DNA of 64,000 nucleotides from Trematomus loennbergii. Lineage: Eukaryota > Chordata > Actinopteri > Perciformes > Nototheniidae. The position numbers and the translations under genes are program-made. The DNA lies in NCBI GenBank assembly GCA_012861695.1, contig JAAOOA010000089.1, positions 15,001 through 79,000 of the forward strand, written 5' to 3'. The notes beneath the pieces are model-generated. The model did not search any database and was not told the DNA's origin. It was given only the letters and a program-made list of their open reading frames with translations. Below, in pieces: positions 1 through 10,970 of this stretch; position 1 is the stretch's first letter, and every line of letters starts with the position of its first letter.

Positions 1-267
1 TTTATACAATATTCTTTGTGCAATAATTCCCCCTGTCCACACTGGCTTTGAAAATCGTATTTCTTTCTGTGAATTCAACGTAGGAGCTGGAGGAATCCAC
101 CTTCCTACTGTAGTGTAAAATGAAAAGTGAAAAATACATTGTACCAAAAACCCTTAAACGTTGAACACATCTTGAGTTGTTCATTTGTATTTGTAGGATG
201 TACGATTTTGGCTTGCAACGATTATGAACACAATGTAATCGGGAAAAAAACGATTATTTGCTGCATA

Positions 268-1672
268 GAGGCGAAGTCCCTCCCTTTCCGGGGGAGCTCC
301 ATGGGACCTTATTTAGGAAAAAGTATGTATTGAAGTCAATGGGGAGAGAAAGATTATCTCTCCATCCCGTTTGAATTGAGCCACGAATTACACATATGAT
401 GTTTGTCAATTTAAAAGATAATTTTGCAAGTCAAACAAATTAAAATGTGTAGTGAAACTGTGAAGTAACACTTTTGTTTGTGTGAAAGCGCTCAATGAAC
501 TACATCTCCCGTCTCGCACCACACACCAAGACGGCCGTCACGTTGGCACATTTCACTTCTTTCTTTCAGAATGAGGCGGAAAGTATTAAAAGAGGTGAAA
601 ATCACTCCAAGTCTGGGCGTGTTGAGAGCTGTACATACACACAAGGGGAGTGAGTCGGTTCCTAAGAGCCAGCATGCGGGACCGGGACTCTGGGATTTGT
701 AGTCTTTCTAGTTGCGTATTTTCATAGTCTTATATTTCAACAGTTTTACGACAAACTGTGACTTTTTTGACATGGAAATTATTTTTTAAGATGACAAACA
801 TCATGTGTGTAATTCGTGGCACAATTCAAACGGGATCGAAAGATAATCTTTCTCTCCATTAGGGTTGCAAAATTCCGGGAATTTTCAAAGATGGAAACTT
901 TCCACGGGAATAAACTGGAATTTTCTAAATTGAAGGTTGGCTCTTGATAGGGAACTTAAATATAGTTGGGGAATATATTTTAGCATAATCTTGACTAAAA
1001 CAAAAGATGCCATTCAAGTACACTTGAATATCCATGCCATAGCACACTGCTTACTGCATGGCTATTGAGACCACACAAAGGTTCGCAACAGGCTCACAAA
1101 TGTGAGAGTGGAAAAACTGGTTGGCATTCGGGCAAACCTCTTTGAGCCGGACACAGCCATCCTCAACAAGGCTGGACAGTGACACTGAAGAGGAAGAGGA
1201 AGAGTTTGGATGTTGATGAGCCCAGGAAGAGCCCGTTGACTGAAAGGGTTTAGCAAAAATGCAGAGGATTGCTTGAAGGGAGATGTGCATGTTTAATGGG
1301 ACTTTGTGGAGGGAGAAGGGCTCTTTTCATTTAACATTTTGAATGGGACATTTTTGTTCATTTTTTAATGAGTGTGGTTGGGGGGGTGAGTGACATTTAA
1401 CTCAACATTCCTGTTTTTGTTCTTCAATGAAACAAATAATGTTCAATAAAATAATTCAAACTTGTTCTGTTCTACTTTAAAAAAAAAAGATTTAAAAAAG
1501 AAATGTGTTGAAATGTCATGTTATTTTGTTTAATTTTGCATCGAATATTTCCAAAATTCCCCAGCTTAACTTTCCGCCCCTTTGCAACCCTACTCCCCAT
1601 TGACTTCAATACATAATTTTTCCGAAATAAGGTCCCATGGGTCGGAAGTAGATGGGCGGGACTTCGCCTCTC
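268..1672. mobile_element. Foldback MITE with long terminal inverted repeats, TA-flanked
   Basis: The left arm (about 268-430) begins GAG(AG)GCGAAGTCCC. It is repeated in reverse complement in the right arm, which is split into about 770-859 and 1593-1672 by a later hAT insertion. Both ends abut TA (266-267 and 1673-1674). The arms share the segments TTGAAGTCAATGG and CGTTTGAATTG. The centre (430-770) shows no coding potential. A solo arm of the same family lies at 3157-3335. TA flanks suggest a Tc1/mariner-like or similar superfamily, not established. Confidence 0.65.
860..1592 (+). mobile_element. hAT-type element, internally deleted, copy 1
   Basis: The termini are TAGGGTTGCAAA and TTTGCAACCCTA, flanked by an 8-bp target-site duplication with one mismatch (CTCTCCAT at 852-859, CTCCCCAT at 1593-1600), the hAT signature. 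It sits inside the right arm of the foldback MITE. A second copy with the same ends and order lies at 57733-58556. Around 1080-1240 it keeps a degenerate piece of the transposase 3' coding end, with small deletions and frameshifts relative to copy 2. Confidence 0.8.
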
Positions 1673-1674
1673 TA

Positions 1675-2299
1675 TTCCCTTTCGCAATGATGCTCTCAAT
1701 TTGTCTTGCGTTATACACCCTGCCCCCCCGCCCTAAAAGCCCTCTCGGCCAGATTGTGTTGTGACTTGCAGTCTGTTTAATAAATCCACATAAACACGTT
1801 ACAAGGGAAGCTTTAGTTGCCGTGTCTTTATTCTCCGGTCTCTAGCGAACAGTCAGCTGTTACTAACCTCGTTAAGCCGGAGCCTCTTAGCTACTTCCGG
1901 TTTCCGGATAAGGGGTTACCAAAATAAGAGCACTGCGGGTAGCAGTATAATTAAACATTACAGGTTGTGAGTGACATTAGTTATCATATTTATATATGTT
2001 TAGTAGGTTGTGGAAGTGCGCTCCAAAATATTTGTTTATCTTCTTTATTGGTATTTATTATTTTGATATTATTTATTTAAATGTAGATATAAATGTATAA
2101 TTTATTTTGTATTGGTTTTTCAGTTGAATTATAGTTAAAGTTCAGAGTATTCAACTGTTCAAAACATACTGTTCAAATTATTATTTTTTAAAGTTCAATA
2201 AATGGATGTTTCAAAGTCAATGAATATTTAATAATCGTGATATCAATATTGACCAAAGATAATCGTGATTATGATTTTTGCCAGAATCGAGCAGACCTA
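1675..2299. other. AT-rich flank of the transposon nest, no gene seen
   Basis: The stretch contains a C-rich segment, an AATAAA near 1780, and the right end of the outer element. A retroelement LTR around 1690-1960 was considered because of the promoter and poly(A)-like layout, but no paired ends were found. Confidence 0.3.
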
Positions 2300-3154
2300 C
2301 TTTCCGCAATGCATTTGGACCTCTGAACAGATCTGTGAAAAAGGTATTCAGATAGCTAGATAAGGGTCATCTATTAAAAAGAAAATCACTCTCTCCAAGG
2401 TCAGTCCACCTCATCTCTGCACAAAGGAACATATTGTATTTGCTACACCGCTGTGAGATGAGATGGAGGAAGAAGAAGCAAAAATGTTAGGACTACTACA
2501 CTTCAATAAGTTCTGTAGAAAATCAAAATAGAGATGTAGGTATAGTGCAAACTCTGCCAGGTAAAGTTAGCATTTCACAAGACTAAAACAACTAGACCCA
2601 AGCAGAACTGTGTCTGCATGTGTGTGTGGAGGGGATCTCTGAATCATAATCGAATAGTTCCCAGTGAACATCAACATGCAGTTCGTGTTGATGTGCCTTC
2701 AGTGGAAAGCTACTGTAGAAGGAAGCAGGGAAAGACAAGCTTCAGCTGAACTTTGGAGTACAGCTTCGTACAGAATTAAGCCTGTAAATCATGTCCTCCA
2801 TATCTTATATTGGGATTACATAAGGAAATGTCTCCACCGGGCCAGTATGGACAAGAGGAATAATTCCATGGACTGATAATGCTTTTTAATTTACATTTTC
2901 TTATTTATTTGTATTTATATAATCATTTATTTGAAGAGGGACATTGATGAACATTTTTAACAATTAATGCTTCAAAATGTCAATATGCCGGATTTTAACT
3001 TTTAGCTCATTTCCATCCGTAGTCCCTCACATACAACATATAAGAACATGACATTTATATACATAGCAAAAATAAATACATGATATGCAGAAAGAGCATG
3101 AGCAGCATATACAAGCATTAACCACATGGCAGTACAATGTAGCAGCTACGACAT
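2300..3154. other. Noncoding stretch upstream of the ensa exon
   Basis: No conserved exon, RNA gene or repeat could be recognised. It is presumably intron of ensa, whose earlier exons must lie upstream or outside the window. Confidence 0.4.
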
Positions 3155-3156
3155 GT

Positions 3157-3335
3157 AGAGAGGCGAAGTCCCGCCCATCTACTTCCGACTCATGGGACCT
3201 TATTTCGGAAAAATTATGTATTGAAGTCAATGGAGAGAGAAAACGTATCTTTCGATCCCGTTTGAATTGTGCCACGAATTACACGTATGATGTTTGTCAA
3301 TCTTAAAAAAATAATTTCCATGTAAAAAAAGTGCA
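3157..3335 (+). repeat. Solo arm of the foldback MITE
   Basis: It matches the left arm at 268-430 and, inverted, the right arm near 770-859 and 1593-1672, and it starts next to TA (3155-3156). Similarity fades after about 3335 and no second arm follows, so this is a deletion product or fragment. Confidence 0.6.
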
Positions 3336-3823
3336 AGAGAAGATACCCCTGTGTTAAAGTGCATTTAGCGGTGATTGCACGTTTGTTTGTTTCTCAACCA
3401 TTCTTTGAGTTGACCTTTTTAAAACTGTTCAAAGTGGGACAATCCCATATCTCAGTTGGGAGGCTATTCCACAATGAGCTGCCCTTAATTGAAAGTACAT
3501 TTTGTCCAAAAGTGGTCCGTCTGCGGTGGACTTCACAGTCTCCTCTGGTTTCTGACCTAGTGCAGCGTCCAGTGTTTTCTGTGGATGAATTCCCCTAAGG
3601 GACATTTATAAAAAAAACACTTTTAAAAGACTTAAAATGGTCAAAACTCAAGAAATTGTGTTGGTATGAATATGGCTTTCTGTCAAACACCTTGATAGCT
3701 CTCTTGTACAGCTGTTCTATTGATTTCAGGTTTGTGGCTTGTCTTGATATCTTTGCTTCCTGAACTATGTAAGCAGCATGTTTTCTAACGCTGTGAGCAT
3801 TTCTTATCTATTTTCTCTCACAG

Positions 3824-3988
3824 CAAAAGTACTTTGACTCAGGCGACTACAACATGGCCAAGGCAAATATGAAAAAGCTTCCCGTGGCCGGACCCGACAA
3901 GAACCTGGTGACCGGCGACCACATTCCCACGCCGCAAGACCTGCCGCCGAGGAAGTCCTCCTTGGTGACCAGCAAGCTAGCCGGCTAG
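3824..3988 (+). CDS. ensa: Alpha-endosulfine, terminal coding exon
   Basis: ENSA is a small, largely unstructured cytosolic protein. Phosphorylated by Greatwall/MASTL, it inhibits PP2A-B55 and so allows mitotic entry. The exon follows a pyrimidine-rich acceptor ending CACAG at 3823. It reads 54 codons in frame from CAA to the TAG at 3986-3988. It contains the Greatwall-site motif FDSGDY, which is invariant in the ENSA/ARPP19 family. It also has the [19 protein letters not shown] block and the C-terminal PKA-site motif [12 protein letters not shown]. The residues GPDKNLV and SSLVT favour ENSA over ARPP19. The segment after the Greatwall site ([11 protein letters not shown]) is about two residues shorter than human ENSA, and the protein ends at KLAG without the human GQVE tail. 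Earlier exons were not found in the window. mcl1 follows 4.5 kb downstream on the same strand, matching known vertebrate synteny. Confidence 0.93.
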   Translation, partial: QKYFDSGDYNMAKANMKKLPVAGPDKNLVTGDHIPTPQDLPPRKSSLVTSKLAG

Positions 3989-4745
3989 CCCCCCATCACC
4001 CTAAAAGCACCTTAACCCCCGGGGGCCCCCCATCGAAATGTCCCTCCTCCTCCATCTATGTCCCCTCCCCTCTCTTCCCCCTTTCATCCCCAGGCACCAC
4101 TGGCTTCAACATGTCGGGCAGAGTTGTATAAGTTAAAAAAAAACTCCATTTGCTTGTATGTGGGAGGGAGCCTTCTCTGCCTTCCCACAATGCACTCCTC
4201 TGCCCCTCCGCCCCCCTTCCCTCTCATGTCTTGGTTTTCGTTTCGCTCCAAGATGCATCCCAGTGGGTGTGTCGTCGGGCAGGGGTTGGACGGGGTGAGT
4301 TATAATGCACTTTGTAGTCTGTATAGTATGCTTTTGTTTCGTTTTTGCATCCTAAATGACACCAAAATAATGTGTGTACGGGAGTTAGGAACCAGGATTC
4401 TTTGGTTCTTCATGTTCAATAATGGCTTGCATACCAAATCTGAGTTCTTAGACACCATATTGGGAAATGGGGGGGATATGAACGGAGGCCTTCCTTCGGC
4501 CACCTTTCGTCGAACAAAAATCGTGCTCTGCCAAAGGGGGATTTAAAGCGCCACTTTACTTTCTCTCTCTCTGCTCATGTTGCGTTAATTCTTGACTCCC
4601 TTTTCTCCTGTTCAATCTAAATATGCTGCATGATTGTAACATGTAAGAAAAAAAGAAATGTAACATGTTTTTTTAACAGGAGTGTGGCTTTTGCTTAGTA
4701 ATAAGAAGTATCAAAACAAACACACAGAGCCCTTAGACGCACACT

Positions 4746-4855
4746 TCCTTCCTTTCCTTTCCTTTCCTTTCCTTTCCTTTCTTTCCTTTCCTTTCTTCCT
4801 TTCCTTTCCTTTCCTTTCCTTTCCTTTTTTCCTTTCCTTTCCTTTCCTTTCCTTA
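4746..4855. repeat. (CCTTT)n microsatellite
   Basis: About 110 bp of pyrimidine-only pentanucleotide repeats (CCTTT) with a few slips such as CTTCC. The short ORFs across it are low-complexity artefacts. Confidence 0.95.
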
Positions 4856-5103
4856 TTGCTGTCCCGACAATCCATGAACACGCGCTCCTGTAACCGGCCA
4901 GGGCAGGCCAGCTGAGTATGTCCTTGTATTATTTTTAATGGCTGGGAACCATGCCAGTCTGAGGTCAGTCTCGCTTTGGTTCAAGACGTGCGTTTGCCAT
5001 GAGCCTAAAAGATTTGCGGGGCTATCGAAGCACCCCGCGTAGAGTATATGCTTCTGTAAATAATACTGAAACAAGCACGTAATACGAGATAAGCTCTCTG
5101 AGG

Positions 5104-5176
5104 ACTGAGATAAATGGTAGCGCTTGGGATTGCATCCTGCGATTTCTGCCTTTACCAACTGAGCCAAATTTCACAC
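5104..5176 (-). repeat. tRNA-like (SINE-type) relic
   Basis: On the minus strand the sequence reads TTTGGCTCAGTTGGTAAAGG, like a tRNA A box (TGGCTCAGTTGGTA). About 25 bases later comes GGATGCAATCC, in the position of a decayed B box. No acceptor-stem pairing is evident, so it is a tRNA-derived repeat fragment rather than a working tRNA. Confidence 0.4.
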
Positions 5177-7185
5177 TGCAGCTATCAGTCTCATAGTCTC
5201 ATATATCTATTAATGTGGCCTGTTAGCATCCCATCATCAGGTTCACATTGTGAGGTGGTGAGGCAGACTGAAAACTGGTCTGACTCACTTTGTGTTCAAA
5301 TCTCATGAACGTGTGACGTAAACACGATCCAGACATCTTACTTACTTGTCATCTTTAAAAAGCAGATTTAACAATCACTTTGTTAGCATTTCAGTTCATA
5401 TTGTGACTTAACTGCTGTATCAGATTATACAAAGTCCCTTTGAAAAGACAGAACTATCCTTCATAGATGTCCTGCAATGGCATGTGCAGTGAAAATAGTT
5501 TTCATACATTTAGGACCGACCAAAAAGAAATTATTCTTATTCTTTTAAATCTCACACACGACTTTAATGTATCGCCTTTTTGTTGGAGATGGTTTTCTCC
5601 ATGTTTTACAGTTATATCACAATCACAGGAAGTGGTAACCATCTCTGGCAAGTCACATTGTAAGACACTAATAAAGCCACCATCGCCCCGTAGAACAAAG
5701 TGTTTCAAACTGAGTCACTGCACAGACTGATCCTTGATCTCAGGAGGGTAGCAGCAGGAAACCTGCTCACAACAGGTGTCGGATCCCCAGATTGTCATCG
5801 CGGGCTTAAAGTGGGACACTGCATGCCTGCAGGATGCACTCACCCCAGCACTTGGCAAGGCAGAGAGAGATTTTATAACCCACTGCGCGCCTATCCCACC
5901 TGTTAATGTGGTGCAACCTCTGAGCGAGCATCAACAAACCTGCAGACTGAATGCACGCCGTCCACACGTTGAAGAACTGGACGCTCTCTGAGAATCAGCC
6001 TCCTGTCAAACAATGCTTCAGGGAACCTTCACAAACGCACTCTCCACCATGTAGGCTAGGTGACAGGGTGCATGCACCATCACATCCTCAACCTCACTTC
6101 TTTTTCTTCGAGAATAATGTGTCAAATGTGCAGTGGGCGAAAGAGAACTGACCTGTACGTATGTGCTCGTGATGGTGTCGTATGAATGCACTGCTTGTCT
6201 CTGTTCCATCTATTGTAAATAGACTTCAACAGGAAGGGATTTTGTGTGTTGCTTTTCACTCTTTCATAGCCTGAGCTATTTTCTGATCCAATGGTTCCTC
6301 TCTCCTTTCAGTTTAACACTACTTCTACTCGATCTTAGTGAAACGCAGAGGCTATGTGAATCTGTATCATATGAAAATATGTGTAAATGCTGCTGATTCA
6401 GTCAAAGACAAATCTTAAGAGATGATACCCTGTACAAGAACACCTGTCCTCTTGATTTGACCAGTTCCCTCCCAAGAATCCTTGTTTAAAGTCAAATAAT
6501 TTGAGATGTAAATTCAACCCTACATTTTTTAAAGGTACATTGCGAACTTTATCCAGCTTTTGATCCATTCTGGAAAAGCTTTGTGTCACAGACCATTAAG
6601 CATTATATTGTGCTAAAAAGACTAAAGTTTTGTGCTTTCAAAGTTAAGATTGCTAAAGAAAATGGGTGTTTAAGCTTTTACATGTTCTATTAAACGGCAA
6701 CGGACAGGAATTCTTGAATGCTACTTGATGTTTGGCTTTGCACAGAGCGGTTCAACGAGAGGAAATAGCAGGGTATGTTTCAAACACAAAGGGTGTCTCT
6801 CATTCAGCTATATAAACACGTGCCAGAATGTAAAAAGAAATGACAGGCTGTGTGCTCTGAAGTACTTTTGTGCTGCTTTTACCTTATCGGTTTTCTTGTT
6901 GTTTTTATTTGCAAGAATATGTTTAATTTTCTTGTGTTCTCTTACTTACCATAATTAGTATATTTCATCCTGGCCCAAGATTACTACAGGGAAATCAGAG
7001 GCACCCCTTGCTTCCAAGGAAAAATACAAATAAGGGTTTACATGTTAAAAAGGATGACTGGAGAACACAGGAATGATTTAAAGACTTCAGAAAGTACACG
7101 AGTACTTGGATTGTTTCAGTTGTGTGGGAGTAGGTGAGAGGATTTTTGTCAGTATTTGAAATAAACTTTTACATTAATACGATTC

Positions 7186-8237
7186 CCTTGTTTTTCGTTA
7201 ATGTTAGGCTCTTAAAGTATTTATGAAAAGAACTTGTGGCGAAACACATAAGGAGATGCTAAAAGGAGTACAACCTTCCTCTGACCACCAGGGGGAAGCA
7301 CTAGCACTCAACATGTGGCCTTTAATTGACAAAAGAGTTCCTAACATACTCTGGATTTTTCTTGATTGTAAAAAGGAGTACTCTGTGTACATGTCTCACA
7401 TACTTACATGACACATACCCTGCTGTGATTAAACATGAAGAAATGTGTCCACTCACCCTCATGTAATATAACTGTAATGTGTGCCAAAGTGCAGGACGGT
7501 GGCTCTAAATGTCAGCGATATGTCACCAGTTTTAATTGTATTTATTGGCTAGGATCAGTGACATCAACGTTTGCTGTCATTTATCAAACCATAAACGGAT
7601 CAAGACACTTGATCTAAGCCACCATAACTGCTGCATAGCACAATGTCATTGGTGATGACCTATGGGAAAATGTGTCATGGTTGAAATTGAACTTAAACAA
7701 TATATAAAACAAATGTAACAACTTCAAATCTTATAATATACATATCTGACATGTTTAGTTAAAAAACGTTTAATTTCACAATATCATTGTCTATCGAAGA
7801 CATAAAAGCATACTATTCATTAAGCTTAAAATAAAAAGAACAGTATGGAAAATACAATGTCATGGTATAAATAGAAAACAATATACTGGTTTACAATGTA
7901 CTACAAATGTAATGTATTTTAACTTCATGGAATAGTTATTATTAGTATCATGTAAAAACATTACTGCTATTTTTGTGATTGCCTCTGTAAAGAGAAGTCG
8001 TTATTTATGGCACTGTTTCCGGTAATCTATTATCTCTCTGTTTGATGTCACGGAAAATTACCAACATTACCAAAAATCTATGAAATGCCTGCTTTATATT
8101 AGTTTGCTTTTAAACCCTTCCCACACTCTGAAAAATACATGTTCTCCTTCTTCTCAACCTATTTCATTTTCCTTATGTTCAACAACTCGAAAAAATAAGA
8201 ACAGTTGGAAAAAAGGTTTGGACTAGAGAACACGTTG
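7186..8237. other. Intergenic DNA between ensa and mcl1
   Basis: AT-rich sequence with no recognisable exon or repeat. The rightmost part is presumably mcl1 promoter-proximal DNA. Confidence 0.4.
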
Positions 8238-8245
8238 TGACGTCA
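8238..8245. promoter_or_regulatory. Consensus CRE in the mcl1 upstream region
   Basis: A full palindromic TGACGTCA lies 218 bp before the mcl1 start codon, with related ACGTAATGACG sequence about 25 bp further on. The mammalian MCL1 promoter is known to be CREB-responsive through a CRE, so a functional site is plausible. The transcription start was not located. Confidence 0.5.
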
Positions 8246-8336
8246 TATTGACGCACGAGACGTAATGACGCGCAACATAAGAACCGTTCATAAGACCGAC
8301 AGTTGGCTTCACTTCCGTTTCACTCCCATCACGACC

Positions 8337-8375
8337 ATGGATATTGAGTCACCGTTAGAGAATAGGCTAGTTTAA
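8337..8375 (+). promoter_or_regulatory. Candidate upstream ORF (12 codons) before mcl1
   Basis: An ATG in strong context (CGACCATGG) opens a 12-codon frame that ends in TAA 87 bp before the mcl1 start. If included in the 5' leader it would be expected to lower mcl1 translation. Whether the transcript starts upstream of it is unknown. Confidence 0.35.
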
Positions 8376-8462
8376 TTTTTTTTTTGTAACCACAGACTAG
8401 CAAGGTTCTCTACCAATACCCTTTATTTTTCATTTAGTAATCTTTAAAGTTAATCGCCAAAC

Positions 8463-8928
8463 ATGTATCCCACGACAAAAAGAGTCTTAAGCGTAACTGG
8501 AGCCATGAGCTGTTTTATTATTCCTCAAAATGGAGTCGGGAACGGAGCCATGCACTACGGCTCTGGAGGAGGCACTTCTTCCCCACCGAAAGACTCCAGC
8601 AACGGCCACGTCGTGTCCAACGATACCCCGAAAAGACCCAAGAGCCTAGGGGTGAAGACGACCAATGGGTTTGCGTTAAAAAACAGCGAGGAAATTGAAG
8701 ACGGTTCGTTACCGTGCAGTCCGGAGCTCCAGTCGGACAGTGAGATCGATGAGTCCAGTGGCTCTGCGGGGAACGAGGTGCTGGCGAACGACACCAGGCA
8801 ACTAATTGGCCGTTTCTTCAGAGACTTAACTGGACTTTCCAAACCTCAGTGGAATGAAAGCAGTGAACTAAGGACGATGAAACGAGTGGTGGAGAGCGTT
8901 ATGTCTAAACACAGATACGCATACAATG
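8463..8928 (+). CDS. mcl1: mcl1 exon 1 (coding part)
   Basis: It holds 155 codons plus one base and ends AATG before the donor GTAGGT. The first in-frame Met is taken as the start. A second Met 14 codons later (MSCFIIPQNGV) begins a stretch more typical of fish Mcl-1 N-termini and could be an alternative start. Confidence 0.88.
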
Positions 8929-10244
8929 GTAGGTAGTAGTGACACGTATGTGTGTGTGGGCTATATTCTGCTGCTGAAAGCCATGAAATGCTAAAGCTAC
9001 ATGCTGTGTTATATCTATTATTGAATTATGCACAATGTGTATATATCGTTGTTTATAACTGCATTTGTTTTAGTACCTCTTAGTTACATTTAAGCCAGTA
9101 GTTAACTAATTTGAATGGAAGTTAGTAGATGGATATAGGAAGCTGCTTTATCCATCCCAGATTAGGATATTATTTTGTTACAGCAGCAATTTGTTCAGGC
9201 ATTAAAAGGATTAAAAGATGGAGAAAATATATACATATTACAGTAGCAGAAACATATATACATATGATAGTATATAAATTGCTATTTATTATTCAAAGAC
9301 TGCTACTCATAGCCTTTAAATGCTAAAGCTACAGGCTGTTTAATTATTTTAATTATGCACAACATATATATTGTTGAACTGGCTTTTTGTACTGCCTCTT
9401 AGATCAATTAAAGCCAGCAGTCATAACTTGAATGAGAGTTGATGTGCACAAAATCTTACCTTTTGAAACATACAATCAAGATTTAATTTAACATTCCGTT
9501 TTATCTAATTCAATCACATCTATATAGTTCACTTCTCCCTCATTTTACCTGCACCGTGCACTTTTTTCCTCCCATATATTTTTTTCTAGTTTACTGTGTT
9601 TGCGTTGTTGGAAGAGCCTTGGACTTTAGACTTTGCTTGCCAACAGCTACACTGCATCCATTGTGCATATGACAATACAAGCCTTTGAGTCTTTTAGAAG
9701 ATGTATTTCTGACCCTGCCTTGTTTCTTTTTAGGTATGCTCAACAAATTGTCACTTGATGACAGAGAGGATGATGCTAGTTTTGTCAGTGCAGTAGCAAT
9801 AAGCCTCTTTGCTGACGGGAACACCAACTGGGGTCGTATCGCGAGCCTGGTGGCCTTTGGTGCAGTGGTCTGTCAGTACCTGAAAGAGAAAAACAGGGAT
9901 AACTGTGTGGAGCTGGTGGCCAAGGAGATTACTACATACTTGCTATCTGAACAGAGAGACTGGCTGGTCAAAAACAATGCTGGGTAAGTTATGACTAATG
10001 CTTGACTGACAGGAAGTTGTGTAACTGCCCTTTTATTGTGCAACAAGTCAAACAAGTCCAAAGCAGTTTTGCCTCTGTGCCTCACTTTATAATGTAAATC
10101 TAATGTTTTTATTCATTTTATTTGCAGGATGGCTTCGTTGAGTTCTTTCGGGAAGCAGACCCAGAGTCCACGGTGAGGAACACGCTCATGGCCTTTGCTG
10201 GAGTTGCTGGTATTGGGGCTACACTTGCCCTGTTGATCAGGTGA
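8463..10244 (+). CDS. mcl1: Induced myeloid leukemia cell differentiation protein Mcl-1, three exons, apparent frameshift
   Basis: MCL1 is an anti-apoptotic BCL2-family protein of the outer mitochondrial membrane. It sequesters BAK and BH3-only proteins and turns over quickly. Exons are 8463-8928, 9734-9983 and 10128-10244, with GT-AG introns of 805 and 144 bp. Exon 1 encodes a poorly conserved Ser/Pro/acidic N-terminus (PEST-like, about residues 40-110), then the BH3-equivalent helix around residues 136-148 (TMKRVVESV). Exon 2 gives BH1 with NWGR at about 187-190. Exon 3 encodes the BH2 core DGFVEFF and a C-terminal hydrophobic anchor (AGVAGIGATLALLIR). Exon structure matches human MCL1. Oddity: exons 1 and 2 total 716 nt, so exon 3 is entered out of frame. 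The conserved Trp codon TGG (9981-9983) is one base out of register. Read literally, translation stops at 10174-10176 after about 254 residues, without BH2 or anchor. Fish have two mcl1 paralogues; which one this is was not decided. Confidence 0.93.
9734..9983 (+). CDS. mcl1: mcl1 exon 2, BH1 exon, one base short
   Basis: The acceptor is TTTTTAG and the donor GTAAGT. It reads GMLNKLSLDD through the BH1 motif NTNWGRIASLVAFGA to RDWLVKNNA. Its length of 250 nt is not compatible with the phase of exon 3; human exon 2 is 248 nt and joins in phase. The last three bases are TGG, the expected BH2 Trp codon, but they are out of register by one base. Confidence 0.9.
10128..10244 (+). CDS. mcl1: mcl1 exon 3, BH2 and membrane anchor
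   Basis: It follows a TTTATTTGCAG acceptor. In the conserved frame it reads 38 codons, DGFVEFFREADPEST onward, ending in a hydrophobic tail and Arg before TGA. Conservation in this frame shows that selection acted on it until recently. Confidence 0.9.
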   Translation, partial: DGFVEFFREADPESTVRNTLMAFAGVAGIGATLALLIR

Positions 10245-10970
10245 ACTTTTGGACACTCAGAGCCTTTTTTTCACTTGGTGGATTCTCCTACTTTTGACAA
10301 CATCTCTCAACATTGAAAATTGGACTTAAATGGACTTAACTGCTGATGCGAGGTTCCTTTCATCTTCCACCCCAACTGCCACTAAGTTGACCTAAATGGC
10401 TGGACTTAACTGAAAGAAGTCAACATTATTTAAATTCAGAGAAATTATTTTTATAATCTAAAGAAAATGTTTTCCTATGCAAATTAAAACAAGGGTAATG
10501 GGCAGTCAGTTGAATCTTCTGATAATGTTTTCTATCCTAATTCTTGTAAAATTCCCTAGCAGTAATGGTCTGTTGTTAATAAGCCCTAGGCCAAAGCAGG
10601 AACGTAAAGCAGCCATTTTCCATGTCATGCAGTCATGAAGCCCATTTTCATAAAGCCAATTCATATTCCCAGGTTCGCTTTACCTCAACGTGAGGGGAGG
10701 AGGGGGGATTTGCATGAGTCTAGCTCTGCTTCCTGGAAAATGTTGATTCTAAACAGCAGCCTGGAAAGTTTGAGTGTGTTGGAAGAAATAACCCAGGCGT
10801 TTGAGTTGGGTAGATTGTGCTGGTCCAATGCACCAAAGATGACAGAAGTTGGGGAAGTTCGTTTGTCTTTTTGAGAGAAAAAACAGACTATGATTCATAA
10901 TACCGATCAGGTTGTAAGCTAACACATTTGTACAAGTTGTAAAATAAAAAAATAATTATAATTCACATGT
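10245..10970 (+). other. mcl1 3' UTR
   Basis: Noncoding sequence from the stop to an AATAAA at 10943-10948, followed by a T-run and GT-rich sequence, as expected for polyadenylation. A second AATAAA at 11319-11324 is an alternative distal site. Confidence 0.6.

Larger units (their letters stand above)
194..2299. mobile_element. Old DNA transposon, probable outer shell of a nest
   Basis: The left end (from TAGGATGTACGATTTTGGC) resembles the reverse complement of the right end (ending GAATCGAGCAGACCTA). Both ends are rich in ATAATCGTGATT-type motifs found in a common fish repeat. The inside is occupied by a foldback MITE at 268-1672. No target-site duplication is convincing and the TIR match is imperfect, so unity of the two ends is inferred. 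Confidence 0.35.
3989..7185 (+). other. ensa 3' UTR and following intergenic DNA; extent uncertain
   Basis: No coding exon is recognisable after the ensa stop. Candidate AATAAA signals lie at 5670-5675 and 7160-7165; the latter has a T/GT-rich sequence downstream. Which one is used cannot be read from DNA alone. A CCTTT microsatellite interrupts the stretch. Confidence 0.35.

Noticed and set aside
1690..1960. Possible retroelement LTR
   Set aside because: There is a promoter and poly(A)-like layout, but no matching TG...CA ends or target duplication could be paired.
4058..4546. 162-codon frame after ensa
   Set aside because: It lies in the ensa 3' UTR, is rich in Ser/Pro from C-rich sequence, and resembles nothing known.
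5104..5176. Functional tRNA gene
   Set aside because: A-box-like and weak B-box-like motifs are present, but there is no acceptor stem and the B box is decayed.
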